Shown here: positions 45,164 to 54,396 of the stretch, in pieces
Layout: every line of letters starts with the position of its first letter
Position numbering within the stretch: the stretch's first letter is position 1
Source of the DNA: Botrimarina hoheduenensis
Lineage (GTDB): Bacteria; Planctomycetota; Planctomycetia; Pirellulales; Lacipirellulaceae
DNA length: 64,000 nucleotides
Assembly (NCBI RefSeq): GCF_007859815.1
Contig: NZ_SJPH01000010.1
Span: 62,001-126,000, forward strand
Direction: 5' to 3'
Position numbers and translations under genes: made by a program
The notes under the pieces: model-generated
The model's database searches: none
The model's input: the letters and a program-made list of their open reading frames with translations, nothing else
What the model was told of the DNA's origin: nothing

Positions 45164-46567
45164 TTGTCTAGCGTTACCGATGCCGACGCGTCCGATCAGC
45201 CTCCCGCCCCCAGCCGCAGCGCACGCCGCGCCGCATGGGGGTGGATTCCAACGCTGTACTTCGCCTCGGGATTGCCCTACGTAGTGGTCGTGAGCATGGC
45301 AACCGCCATGTACAAGAGCCTGGGCGTTTCGAACACGCTCAACGCGGCTTACACCAGCGCGTTGCTCTCGCCCTGGACCTTCAAACCGCTGTGGAGCCCG
45401 CTCGTCGAGCTCATCGGCACCCAGCGGCGCTGGATCATCGCGGCTCAAGCATTGATCGCTGCGGGGCTGTTCGCGATCGCGGCGGCAGCGCCCGCCGAAA
45501 ACTTTCTGATGCTGACGCTGGCCGGTTTCTGGCTGCTGGCGATCGCGTCGGCAACGCATGACATCGCCGCCGACGGCTTCTACATGGCGAGTATGCCCGA
45601 GCGCGACCAGGCCTGGTTCGTGGGCATCAGGAGCACGTTCTATCGGCTTTCGATGATCGTCGGATCCGGACTGCTTGTCACCCTCGCCGGAGACCTTGCC
45701 AGCGGGCTCCAGCTAACAGCAAGGGCCATCGGGCGTGTGCTGGGTACCGGGGCGGAAGAGGCGTTCAAGACCTTGCTCGGCAGCGTCAGCCAGGGGATGC
45801 CTATCGGCGAGGCGTGGTCGTTGGTTTTCTACGCCATCGCGACGCTGTTCTTGGTGTTCACGCTGTACCACCAAGTCATTCTGCCGCGGCCCGCAGCCCC
45901 CCAGCGCAGTAGCGGACGCACCGCACGAAGCATCGTTGCCGAGTTCTTTGATACGTTTGTCTCTTTCTTTCGCAAACCGGGCATTGTGGCGTCGCTCGCC
46001 TATCTGCTGATCTATCGCTTCAGCGAGGGGCAGCTGGCGAAAATGAAAGCCCCGTTTCTCCTGGACCCGCGTGAAGAGGGGGGGCTCGGCCTCTCGCTGC
46101 AGACGCTCGGGCTTCTTGACGGCACGATCGGGATCGCGCTGCTAACAATCGGCGGAATCGTTGGCGGTTTGATCGTGGCACGCGACGGACTGCGACGCTG
46201 GTTTTTCCCGATGGCACTCGCGATCAACCTGCCGAACGCCGCGTACGTTTATCTGGGAGCTGCCCAGCCCGAGTCGATCGCAGCGATCGGCACAGCGATC
46301 GCTGTCGAACAGTTCGGCTATGGCTTTGGCTTCGCGGGGTACATGCTGTACATGCTCCAGCTCTCGCGCGGCGAGCACCAAACGGCGCACTACGCCCTGT
46401 GCACCGGCTTTATGTCTCTGGGAATGCAGATCCCGATGGGTTTCTCCGGCGCGATCCAAGAGTGGCTCGGCTACGAGCGGTTCTTTTACTGGGTGCTTGC
46501 GGCAACGATCCCCAGCCTGATTATTACCCTGCTGGCACCGCTCCGCGATTCGGAAACGAACGGATGA
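45164..46567 (+). CDS. AmpG-type MFS permease (anhydro-muropeptide transporter family)
   Basis: The protein has 467 residues, with a TTG start at 45164 chosen because an AAGGAAGG ribosome-binding site precedes it at 45151-45158; the frame is open upstream into the previous gene but there is no good start. The N-terminal 'WGWIPTLYFASGLPYVVVVSMATAMY' and 'WTFKPLWSPLVE' are AmpG hallmarks, and about 12 hydrophobic helices can be read. AmpG carries GlcNAc-anhydroMurNAc muropeptides into the cytoplasm. Flanking genes (a secreted glycan hydrolase before it, a NagZ-like hydrolase after it) support that role. The stop codon overlaps the next start (ATGA), implying coupled translation. Confidence 0.85.
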   Translation: MSSVTDADASDQPPAPSRSARRAAWGWIPTLYFASGLPYVVVVSMATAMYKSLGVSNTLNAAYTSALLSPWTFKPLWSPLVELIGTQRRWIIAAQALIAAGLFAIAAAAPAENFLMLTLAGFWLLAIASATHDIAADGFYMASMPERDQAWFVGIRSTFYRLSMIVGSGLLVTLAGDLASGLQLTARAIGRVLGTGAEEAFKTLLGSVSQGMPIGEAWSLVFYAIATLFLVFTLYHQVILPRPAAPQRSSGRTARSIVAEFFDTFVSFFRKPGIVASLAYLLIYRFSEGQLAKMKAPFLLDPREEGGLGLSLQTLGLLDGTIGIALLTIGGIVGGLIVARDGLRRWFFPMALAINLPNAAYVYLGAAQPESIAAIGTAIAVEQFGYGFGFAGYMLYMLQLSRGEHQTAHYALCTGFMSLGMQIPMGFSGAIQEWLGYERFFYWVLAATIPSLIITLLAPLRDSETNG

Positions 46568-48150
46568 CCACTCCCGTGACGATAGTCTCTCCAGCCGCCG
46601 CGCCCCAGCTCACGAGGCCGACAGCGCTGCGTGACAAGCTCGCACAGTTGCTGATGATCCGTATCGGCTCGAACCTGCCTCCGATCACCCTCGTGCACCA
46701 AGACGAACAGCGCGTGGCGGCCGAGCTGGAGCGCTGCCCGGTTGGCGGTCTCTTGTTGTTCAACGGAAGCTGGCCCGAAACACGCGACACGCTTGCCAGA
46801 CTGCAAGCCGCGGCCCCCACGCCGATGCTCGTGGCTTCGGACATCGAACGCGGAACCGGGCAGCAAGTGGCGGGCCTCACGGTCTTCCCGCACCAACGCG
46901 CTTTTGTGGACCTGGACCAAGCGCCCGCAGCGATCGACACGTTCTGCCGTATCACCGCCGCCGAAGCCCACGCTGTCGGAATCCACGCCACCTTCGGGCC
47001 GGTGGCTGACGTGAACACCGACCCCCGCAATCCGATCATCGCCACGCGCGCGTTCGGCGATCAGCCGGAGATCGCCGCCAAGCTCGTCGCCAGCTATGTG
47101 CGTTCCGCGGAAGCCGCCGGGCTGCTGACCTGTGCAAAGCACTTTCCGGGTCACGGCGATACGCACCAGGATTCGCACGACGCGATGCCCCGTGTCGAGG
47201 TCTCAACCGAGACGCTCACAGCACGCGAGCTGGCACCCTTCCGCGCGGCGATCGCGGCGGGCGTCTCGATGATGATGACCGCGCATGTGGAGTATCCAGC
47301 ACTCGACGCCAGCGGTGCCCCCGCGACCCTCTCGCCAACCATCTTGATCGAACTGCTCCGCAACCAACTGGGTTTTGACGGGGTCGTTTGCAGCGACAGC
47401 CTGCTTATGAGCGGCGTCCGCGAGCGCTTTGCCAACGAGGGAGAGCTCGCCATCGCCGCGCTCAACGCCGGAGTCGATCTGTTGCTGGATGTCGCTGACC
47501 ATGTCGCCGTGATCGACGCGTTGTCCGCTGCCGTGGATGCGGGGCGTGTCTCGACCGAACGGGTCGAGCAGGCGTTCGATCGTGTCTGGCTTCTTAAAGA
47601 GCGGGCCTTTTCTGAACGCCCTTTACCAGCGTCGCCGCTGACAAGCGAACAAGGCAATCGCGAGGCCCAGCAGATCGCGCTCAGCGCGACTCGCACGCTG
47701 GACGGCGACCATCGCAAGGTCTTGCCGCTCCCAACGGGGACGAGCCTGACCGCCGTGGTGCTTAAACCCCATCATCGGCCGACTGATCCGCAGGAGCAGC
47801 CACTTGCCGCGGCGCTGCGCGAGCGTTTCGCCGCGGTACGATACTTTGAAACGGGTCCCCAGGTGAATTCCGCCCTGGCGGATGACATTTTGGCCGGCGT
47901 GCCGGAGGGGGAGTCGGTCGTTGTCGCAATGATCGTGAAGCCGGCCGCCTGGCACGCTTTTGGCTTGAGCCCCGATCAAGACGCGCTCATCCGCCGCCTG
48001 CTCGACTCACGGCCGGTGGTGCTCGCCTGCCTGGGTGTCGAGAACGCGCTGGAGCGCTACCCCGAAGCGGCCGTCCGACTCGTCACCCACAGCGACGTGC
48101 CAGCGAGCCAGCTTGCGCTGGCGGAGCGCTTGGCGACGGCTACCGGTTGA
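46564..48150 (+). CDS. nagZ: NagZ-type beta-N-acetylhexosaminidase (glycoside hydrolase family 3)
   Basis: The protein has 528 residues, starting at the ATG that overlaps the ampG-type stop codon (ATGA). It removes N-acetylglucosamine from muropeptides in peptidoglycan recycling. Family 3 motifs: 'SDIERGTGQQVAG', 'GPVADVNTDPRNPIIATRAFG', 'CAKHFPGHGDTHQDSHDAMP' with the GDTxxDSH loop special to NagZ enzymes, and 'GVVCSDSLLMSG' with the nucleophile Asp. Residues after about 365 form an extra C-terminal domain, as in two-domain NagZ of Gram-positives. There is no signal peptide, so it should act in the cytoplasm on imported fragments. Confidence 0.9.
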   Translation: MTTPVTIVSPAAAPQLTRPTALRDKLAQLLMIRIGSNLPPITLVHQDEQRVAAELERCPVGGLLLFNGSWPETRDTLARLQAAAPTPMLVASDIERGTGQQVAGLTVFPHQRAFVDLDQAPAAIDTFCRITAAEAHAVGIHATFGPVADVNTDPRNPIIATRAFGDQPEIAAKLVASYVRSAEAAGLLTCAKHFPGHGDTHQDSHDAMPRVEVSTETLTARELAPFRAAIAAGVSMMMTAHVEYPALDASGAPATLSPTILIELLRNQLGFDGVVCSDSLLMSGVRERFANEGELAIAALNAGVDLLLDVADHVAVIDALSAAVDAGRVSTERVEQAFDRVWLLKERAFSERPLPASPLTSEQGNREAQQIALSATRTLDGDHRKVLPLPTGTSLTAVVLKPHHRPTDPQEQPLAAALRERFAAVRYFETGPQVNSALADDILAGVPEGESVVVAMIVKPAAWHAFGLSPDQDALIRRLLDSRPVVLACLGVENALERYPEAAVRLVTHSDVPASQLALAERLATATG

Positions 48151-48177
48151 AGCGGGCCGATTGCTAAGCGGGAATCC

Positions 48178-48840
48178 CTAGGGAAACAGCGGCGGTTCGC
48201 CGAAGTGACGGTGCAGTCGGTTGCAGTCCTGATGAGAGAGCCCCAACTCGTGGGCCAAGTCGTGTAGGTAGCGGGCCTCGGCGTTGTTATCCACATCAAT
48301 CGCAATCAGCGAGGCGGCGTACACCTCTTCTTCTAGACCGCGGGGGATCTCGCGTGCAAAGTCGCACGGAGTGATCGGCCGACGGATCTCGCCGTGGACA
48401 AAGCGGACCTCTTGCGACGAGAGATGGGGGCCGAAGCGCCGCGTGATCTCGGCTTCTTCGCAATCGTCGATGCGGCCATCGGCACGGGCGGCGTAAATCA
48501 TCGCACGGATCAGCAGCAGCGCACGCTCATGAGCGTCCTGGTAGCCGAAGCCGCCGAAGTCATCGTCGCAGTGGCCCGCGTTGAAACCGCCGTGCCCCTG
48601 GTGAGCATGATCCGGGTGCGCGTGTCCTGCCCGGGGCTGCGCAACGGGAGCACGCCGCTGCCTAGTCCCGTACTGCGTCGCCGCCCCTCCGAGGACACCG
48701 CTCAAACCGCCCGCGGCGCGGGGTGCCGGGGCGGGTGCCGTGCGGAAGGCCGGATGGTTGTTTCGCAAAACCCGCTGACCGCTCGGTGAGACCACCTGCT
48801 GGCCCCCAAGCAGCGTGCCGAGCAACTGAATCGCGTCCAT
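48178..48840 (-). CDS. DUF533/TerB-like protein
   Basis: From the ATG at 48840 the protein has 220 residues; a GTG-type start at 48912 would add 24. The first 110 residues are low-complexity, rich in Ala, Gly and His ('GHAHPDHAHQGHGG'). The C-terminal half is helical: 'ALLLIRAMIYAARADGRIDDCEEAEI', 'AASLIAIDVDNNAEARYLHDLAHELGL'. That pattern is the YebE/DUF533 fold related to TerB, with acidic residues suggestive of metal binding. No function is established. It converges on nagZ with 27 bp between the stops. Confidence 0.75.
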   Translation of the reverse strand: MDAIQLLGTLLGGQQVVSPSGQRVLRNNHPAFRTAPAPAPRAAGGLSGVLGGAATQYGTRQRRAPVAQPRAGHAHPDHAHQGHGGFNAGHCDDDFGGFGYQDAHERALLLIRAMIYAARADGRIDDCEEAEITRRFGPHLSSQEVRFVHGEIRRPITPCDFAREIPRGLEEEVYAASLIAIDVDNNAEARYLHDLAHELGLSHQDCNRLHRHFGEPPLFP

Positions 48841-49082
48841 GGAGACCCCTACCGTGAGACGTAACCGAGTTCGAAGAGGCCGCAAGTTTACCGCAGCGGC
48901 GGGGCTCGACAAAACAATTGGCGCGGTAGAGCTCTCAGAAGGTTCGAGACGAGCCAGCCGAGCGGCGTTTTCCTAGCGGCCGGCACCCGCTGCCGGTCTC
49001 CCGTCACACGACGCAATCGGCTACCATGACGGGGCTTACGCCGATTCCGATTCCTACCAGTTTTCCGCAATCTGTTCTTGCC

Positions 49083-51794
49083 ATGGCCACTGTCTTCGAT
49101 CCGTTCTCTGCCCGCGATACGTTTCAAGCACCCGAGGGCAAGCTTGGTATCTACCGGCTCAGCAAGCTCGAACAATTGGGGCTGACGAAGGTCGCCGCGC
49201 TGCCCTACTCGATCCGCGTGCTGCTGGAGAGCGTGCTACGCAACTGCGATGGCTATATCGTCACCCAGGACGACGTGAAGGCGCTCGCCGCGTGGGCCGA
49301 CAGCAAAGGTACCAAGCCGGTCGAGGTGCCCTTCACGCCCGCGCGGGTGGTGCTGCAAGACTTCACCGGAGTGCCGTGTGTTGTCGATCTGGCGGCGATG
49401 CGTTCGGCGATGCAGCGGCTCGGTGGTGATCCGGCCAAGATCAACCCGCTCGTTCCGGTCGATCTGGTTATCGACCACTCGGTGCAGGTAGATCACTTCC
49501 TGGGCGATTCGGCGCTCGACTTGAACATCGAGCTAGAATTTTCGCGCAACAAAGAGCGCTACGAGTTCCTTCGCTGGGGACAGCAGGCCTTTGACAACTT
49601 CCGCGTGGTTCCTCCGGGGACCGGCATCGTTCACCAAGTGAACCTCGAGTACCTCGCCAAGTGCGTCTTTGTCCGTGAGGATCAGCAGGGCCCGGTTGCC
49701 ATTCCCGACTCGCTCGTGGGCACCGATAGCCACACCACCATGATCGATGGCCTGGGGGTCGTCGGCTGGGGCGTGGGCGGTATCGAGGCGGAAGGGGTCA
49801 TGCTCGGCCAGCCAATCTATATGCTCATGCCCGAGGTGGTCGGCATGCGACTCATCGGCAAGCTGCCGGCGGGGGCCACCGCCACCGACCTGGTGCTAAC
49901 CGTCACCGAGGTGCTCCGCAAAGAGAAAGTCGTCGGCAAGTTCGTCGAGTTCTTCGGCTCGGGCGTTTCGACAATGAGCCTCGCCGACCGGGCTACCATT
50001 GCCAACATGAGCCCCGAGTACGGTGCCACGATGGGCTTCTTCCCCGTCGACAACGTGACGCTCAAGTATCTGGCCCAAACGGGCCGCACCGCGGACGAGA
50101 TCAAGCTGGTCGAAACCTATTGCAAAGAGCAGCAGCTCTTCCGCACGGAAGACGCCCCCGAGCCGACATTTACCAAGGTGCTTGAGCTCGACCTCTCGAC
50201 CGTGGTCCCGTCGCTGGCCGGCCCCAAGCGTCCGCAAGACCGCGTGCCGCTGACTCACATGAAGCAGGCCTTCAACGAGGCCCTTGCCGCACCGGTCGGG
50301 CCGCAAGGCTTCGGGCTTTCGGACGAAGCCCTCAAGCGCTCGGCTAAGGTCCAGGACAACGGCCACTCGAGCGAGATCACCCACGGTGCCGTGACGATCG
50401 CCGCCATCACCAGTTGCACCAACACGAGCAACCCGAGCGTGATGATCGCCGCGGGACTGGTGGCACAGAAAGCGGCTGCCAAAGGGCTCAAGGCCAAGCC
50501 GTACGTCAAGACGAGCCTCGCCCCGGGTTCGCGTGTGGTGACCGACTACCTTGAGAAAGCGGGTCTCGACAAGGCGCTCGAGGCGGTCGGCTTCTATACC
50601 GTCGGATACGGCTGTACGACGTGCATCGGCAACAGCGGTCCGCTCCCCGAACCCGTTGCCGCAGCAGTGACCGAGGCCGATCTCATCGTCTCGGGAGTGC
50701 TGTCGGGCAATCGCAACTTCGAGGGTCGCATCAACCCTCACGTGAAGGCCAACTACCTGGCGAGCCCGCCGCTAGTGGTCGCTTACGCTTTGGCCGGCAC
50801 CACCGATATCGATCTGACCACCGAACCGATCGGGCACGACCCGGCGGGCAAACCGGTGATGCTCAAAGAGATCTGGCCGACCAACGAAGAAGTGCAGGCC
50901 GCGGTCGATGCCTCGGTGCTGCCCGAGATGTTTGAAAACCAGTACGGCGGTGTCTGGAACAAGAACGAAAAGTGGAACGCGATCGACATCACCGAGGGCG
51001 AGCTCTTTGAGTGGGAGCAAACCAGCACCTACATCCAAGAGCCTCCATTCCTGGCATCGATCACTCCAGAGGTTGCACCGATCGCACCGCTCAAGGGTGC
51101 CCGCTGTCTGGCGGTGCTGGGCGATTCGACAACTACCGACCACATCTCGCCGGCCGGTGCGATCGCTAAAGACTCGCCGGCAGGTCTTTTCCTACAAAAG
51201 GCGGGCGTTATCCCGCAGGACTTCAATAGCTATGGCTCACGGCGTGGTAACGACCGGGTGATGACCCGCGGCACGTTCGCCAACATCCGTATCCGCAATC
51301 ACCTGGCACCCGGCACCGAAGGAGGCGTGACCCGCTACCTGAAGACCGGCGAGGTGATGCCCATTTACGACGCCTCGATGAAGTACCAGGCCGACGGCAC
51401 GCCGCTGGTGGTGATCGCCGGTGCCGAGTACGGCACGGGCTCTAGCCGCGACTGGGCTGCCAAGGGAACTTATCTGCTGGGCGTCCGCGCCGTGCTGGCC
51501 GCCAGCTACGAGCGCATTCACCGCAGCAATCTGGTGATGATGGGCGTGCTGCCGCTGGAGTTCCAGGGCGGCGCGACGCGTGAATCGCTCGGCCTGACGG
51601 GCGAAGAGACGTTCGACATCCCCGAGCTGACCGACGCCCTCAAGCCGCGGCAAACGATCACGGTCAAGGCGACCTCGGCCGATGGCAAGGCGAAAGAGAT
51701 CCCGATGACGGTGCGGATCGACACGCCGGTGGAGCTGGACTACTACCGCCACGGCGGCATTCTGGCGTTCGTGCTGCGGAAGCTGCTCGCCTAA
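49083..51794 (+). CDS. acnA: Aconitate hydratase A
   Basis: The enzyme isomerises citrate to isocitrate in the TCA cycle using a [4Fe-4S] cluster. From the ATG at 49083 it has 903 residues; an ATG at 49026 would add 19 residues without family character. The cluster ligands sit in '[11 protein letters not shown]' and '[14 protein letters not shown]'. '[26 protein letters not shown]', '[15 protein letters not shown]', '[15 protein letters not shown]' and '[17 protein letters not shown]' complete the active site and the swivel domain. The final '[12 protein letters not shown]' is typical. The 242-bp upstream gap should hold its promoter. Confidence 0.97.
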   Translation: MATVFDPFSARDTFQAPEGKLGIYRLSKLEQLGLTKVAALPYSIRVLLESVLRNCDGYIVTQDDVKALAAWADSKGTKPVEVPFTPARVVLQDFTGVPCVVDLAAMRSAMQRLGGDPAKINPLVPVDLVIDHSVQVDHFLGDSALDLNIELEFSRNKERYEFLRWGQQAFDNFRVVPPGTGIVHQVNLEYLAKCVFVREDQQGPVAIPDSLVGTDSHTTMIDGLGVVGWGVGGIEAEGVMLGQPIYMLMPEVVGMRLIGKLPAGATATDLVLTVTEVLRKEKVVGKFVEFFGSGVSTMSLADRATIANMSPEYGATMGFFPVDNVTLKYLAQTGRTADEIKLVETYCKEQQLFRTEDAPEPTFTKVLELDLSTVVPSLAGPKRPQDRVPLTHMKQAFNEALAAPVGPQGFGLSDEALKRSAKVQDNGHSSEITHGAVTIAAITSCTNTSNPSVMIAAGLVAQKAAAKGLKAKPYVKTSLAPGSRVVTDYLEKAGLDKALEAVGFYTVGYGCTTCIGNSGPLPEPVAAAVTEADLIVSGVLSGNRNFEGRINPHVKANYLASPPLVVAYALAGTTDIDLTTEPIGHDPAGKPVMLKEIWPTNEEVQAAVDASVLPEMFENQYGGVWNKNEKWNAIDITEGELFEWEQTSTYIQEPPFLASITPEVAPIAPLKGARCLAVLGDSTTTDHISPAGAIAKDSPAGLFLQKAGVIPQDFNSYGSRRGNDRVMTRGTFANIRIRNHLAPGTEGGVTRYLKTGEVMPIYDASMKYQADGTPLVVIAGAEYGTGSSRDWAAKGTYLLGVRAVLAASYERIHRSNLVMMGVLPLEFQGGATRESLGLTGEETFDIPELTDALKPRQTITVKATSADGKAKEIPMTVRIDTPVELDYYRHGGILAFVLRKLLA

Positions 51795-52042
51795 GGCAGC
51801 CAGAAACACCAGAAGCTAGCAAACGTGTACCGGGGTACGCAATAGAATCACGCTCCGCACGAACGAATCAGCTTTAAAAAGCACCTACCGACGGCTTCAT
51901 CGCATGCCCTCTCGGACTTAATAGCGTCGTGATAGGGCAAGGCGACACAGAAGAAGCAGCCCTTGCCGATGCACGATCGGCAGTGAATTTTCACTTGGAA
52001 ACCTTCGGTTCTGAATCGCTGCCTCAAGAAAATTAATCGATG

Positions 52043-52486
52043 TTAGGTGGCTGGCCCCATCCGCCAGGCGCACCACACCAGCAGCACGCCGCGCGCTGTC
52101 CAGCCGAACGTGCGGAGCCAGTTCCCGGCGACCAGCTGGCGGTGCAGCGTCGCGTCGAAGCCGGCGGAGAGGCGGCCGTGCTGCGGGCCGAAGAAGAGTG
52201 CCGTCGAGCCATCGACTAGTAGCAGAAGCGCAAGGCCCACCAGCGGAACCCATGCCGGCACGCCGGGCGGACGCATGGCCAGCATCGCCACGGCGGTAAA
52301 GAGTTCCACCAGCATCGGCGGGCCCACGACCCAAAAGGTGCGCGCCTGATGAATCCGCTCATACTCGACAAAGCTGTCCGCGGGCACGTTGGCGAACATC
52401 GGATAGTGCACCAGCTGCACGAACCAGATCACGCCTGTCATGTAGAGCGTCGCGAAGAGCTGAGCGTAGAGCAGCGCGGGCACCAT
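52043..52486 (-). CDS. Small four-helix membrane protein, unknown function
   Basis: From the ATG at 52486 the protein has 147 residues; the upstream extension runs antisense-like into the glycosyltransferase and is not used. Four hydrophobic helices can be read: 'LYAQLFATLYMTGVIWFVQLV', 'VVGPPMLVELFTAVAMLAM', 'VPLVGLALLLLVDGSTALF' and 'WTARGVLLVWCAW'. The spaced 'HYPMFANVP', 'FVEYERIHQAR' and 'FGPQHGRLS' segments are recognisable in small planctomycete membrane proteins, but I cannot name the family. It is the last gene after btaA-btaB-glycosyltransferase, 62 bp downstream of the latter, so it may act on lipids. Confidence 0.62.
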   Translation of the reverse strand: MVPALLYAQLFATLYMTGVIWFVQLVHYPMFANVPADSFVEYERIHQARTFWVVGPPMLVELFTAVAMLAMRPPGVPAWVPLVGLALLLLVDGSTALFFGPQHGRLSAGFDATLHRQLVAGNWLRTFGWTARGVLLVWCAWRMGPAT

Positions 52487-52548
52487 TGTCGGTAGCTTCC
52501 TCGTAAGGCAGTCAGCAGGCGTGCTGAGGGTGACAACTCGGGGGTAAC

Positions 52549-53634
52549 TTAGGAACGCCGAGTGGCGTTGGCCAGGGCTTGCTCGACCGCCTCGACCGCT
52601 TTGGGGAGCCCGTCGTAGCTGCGGGCGTCCGTTTGGATCCGTTCCCGATGTGCCGGGATACGCTCCAGAAAGCCGTTGATCGCGGCGGAAGTAACGCTTT
52701 CGATGTGGCTCCACTCGCCGCCGCCGAGTTGCTCCAAGAAACAGGCGTTGATGCACTGCTCATGGTGATTCCGCTCGGGCAGCGCCAGGATCGGTTTGCC
52801 AAGGTGCAAGGCCTCGCCCAGAAGTTGATTCCCGGCAGCGGAGATCAACGCCTCGCACGACGCCAAATCATCAACGAAAGTGGTCTCGTCGATCGCATGA
52901 AACGTGGCGGCCCCTTGCGGCGGGCGTTCGCCCAAACCGTAGATGCGGACGGGGCGTGGAAGCGCGGCGAGCGTTTCGATCACCCGGGGCGGTGTGGCCC
53001 GCCGCAGATACGAGAGCAAAGGCCCTTCGAACGTGGGCGTGCGGTGCCGAACCGCATCGCGCAGCAGGGTAGAAACCTGCACCACGTGCTCGTAGCCCCT
53101 TCGCAAAGGGGGTTGGTAAAACGCCGAAACCACGGTTGTTTGCGCGTTGATGCCGAAGGCCCAGGTTGCCCAACTCATTCGCCATGCCCACCGCTGAAGC
53201 CGAGCCGGCAACGACGTCAGGTCGTAGGTCGACATGAAGTGCTGATGGTCGAGGCTCACCAGCGGCACGCCGGCGCGGCGCGCGGCGCGCGGCAGCAGCG
53301 GCTCGAAGTCGCAGATCGCCAGCGCCGGCAGCTCGGAACGAAACAGGGGCAACAGGTCTTGCGCGCTGCGGTTCGCGTTGAGCCAGAAAGCGGCCCCCTC
53401 GCGGATTGTTTTAGCCTGATCGAGCTTCCCCTCCGTGTAGTGGAACACGAGGCCCGGGACGGCATGCAGATCGATCTCGGGATCGTTGCCGAACACGGAT
53501 TCGAGAAACTCGTACCCATCCGCCGACGAGAACAGCACCACACGGTGCCGATCTCGCAACCGCTCCACCATCGCCCGCGCGCGGGCGGCATGGCCGCGGC
53601 CTTCACCCATCACGCTATAGAAGATCGTTGGCAT
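52549..53634 (-). CDS. GT-B glycosyltransferase (MJ1255/Glyco_trans_1_3 type)
   Basis: The protein has 361 residues, starting at the ATG at 53634. The N-terminal 'IFYSVMGEGRGHAARARAMVERL' and 'VVLFSSADGYEFLE' are typical of GT-B enzymes related to the diacylglycerol/UDP-glucuronosyl group. The donor site is in the C-terminal domain: 'CEALISAAGNQLLGEALHLGKPILALPERNHHEQCINACFLEQLGGG'. It starts 33 bp after btaB, in the same operon. That position suggests a glycolipid headgroup transferase acting on diacylglycerol. The donor sugar is not known. Confidence 0.82.
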   Translation of the reverse strand: MPTIFYSVMGEGRGHAARARAMVERLRDRHRVVLFSSADGYEFLESVFGNDPEIDLHAVPGLVFHYTEGKLDQAKTIREGAAFWLNANRSAQDLLPLFRSELPALAICDFEPLLPRAARRAGVPLVSLDHQHFMSTYDLTSLPARLQRWAWRMSWATWAFGINAQTTVVSAFYQPPLRRGYEHVVQVSTLLRDAVRHRTPTFEGPLLSYLRRATPPRVIETLAALPRPVRIYGLGERPPQGAATFHAIDETTFVDDLASCEALISAAGNQLLGEALHLGKPILALPERNHHEQCINACFLEQLGGGEWSHIESVTSAAINGFLERIPAHRERIQTDARSYDGLPKAVEAVEQALANATRRS

Positions 53635-53667
53635 GCGGCTTCGCGGGCGTGAGTGAAGTCTTGGGAC

Positions 53668-54396
53668 CTAACGCTTACGACCGATAAACCGATAGTACGG
53701 TGCGCGAATAATCGGCACGAGCGGAAGCTTGCCATGGTGCTCGCTCACCGAGACCGTTTCGAACCGGCGCTCGAGAAACGGCAGGTGATCGGCCGACGGA
53801 TGGACGTTGTCGGTACCGAACCAAACGGGCCAAAAGTTGCGCGCCCAGTAAGCGTGCTTGCGGCGATTGTCCGCAGGGTAGCGCCGCGAGACATAAAAAT
53901 CGACCACGCCGATCGTGCCCCCCGGACGCAGCACCCGCAGCCCCTCTTCGAGGGCAGAGAACCAGTCAGGGATCATGGTCAATGAGTAAGTGAAGGTCAC
54001 CAGATCGACCGAGTCGCTCTCCAGCGGCAGTTGCGTGGCGTCGGCGTGCAGCGTGTGGGCATTGGTCCAGCCGCGGTCTTCGATGCGTCGCTGGGCTACC
54101 GCCAGCAGCGAACTGGAGAGGTCGACAAAAGTGGCTCCCGCCAGCGAGCCGATCGATTCACCAAATAGCTCGCCGTTGCGGCCGGTGCCGGCACCGATAT
54201 CAACCCACTGCCCACCCACGGGAGGCAGGAGTTGCTCAAAGAGCGCCTCGCGGCCGTGGAGCATCTTCTTGCGAAAGGCGTCGTAATCGTCCGCTTGACC
54301 GCCGTAGAAGCTGTCGAGGCGTTCCTCGTGGGTCTTACCCCGAATGGGCGAGAGCGTCAGGTGATACAGAGTCTTTAGCTGACTGAGCGCCTGCAT
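53668..54396 (-). CDS. btaB: BtaB-like SAM-dependent N-methyltransferase (betaine lipid synthesis)
   Basis: From the ATG at 54396 the protein has 242 residues. It should trimethylate the amine of diacylglyceryl-homoserine to give DGTS. SAM-binding motif I 'WVDIGAGTGRNGELFG', post-I 'ATFVDLSSSLLAVAQRR', motif II 'DLVTFTYSLTMIPDWFSALEEGLRVLRPGG' and 'YRFIGRKR' at the end fit the BtaB group. The neighbouring gene upstream is btaA, and their reading frames overlap by 62 bp (54335-54396). The assignment rests partly on that context. Confidence 0.87.
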   Translation of the reverse strand: MQALSQLKTLYHLTLSPIRGKTHEERLDSFYGGQADDYDAFRKKMLHGREALFEQLLPPVGGQWVDIGAGTGRNGELFGESIGSLAGATFVDLSSSLLAVAQRRIEDRGWTNAHTLHADATQLPLESDSVDLVTFTYSLTMIPDWFSALEEGLRVLRPGGTIGVVDFYVSRRYPADNRRKHAYWARNFWPVWFGTDNVHPSADHLPFLERRFETVSVSEHHGKLPLVPIIRAPYYRFIGRKR

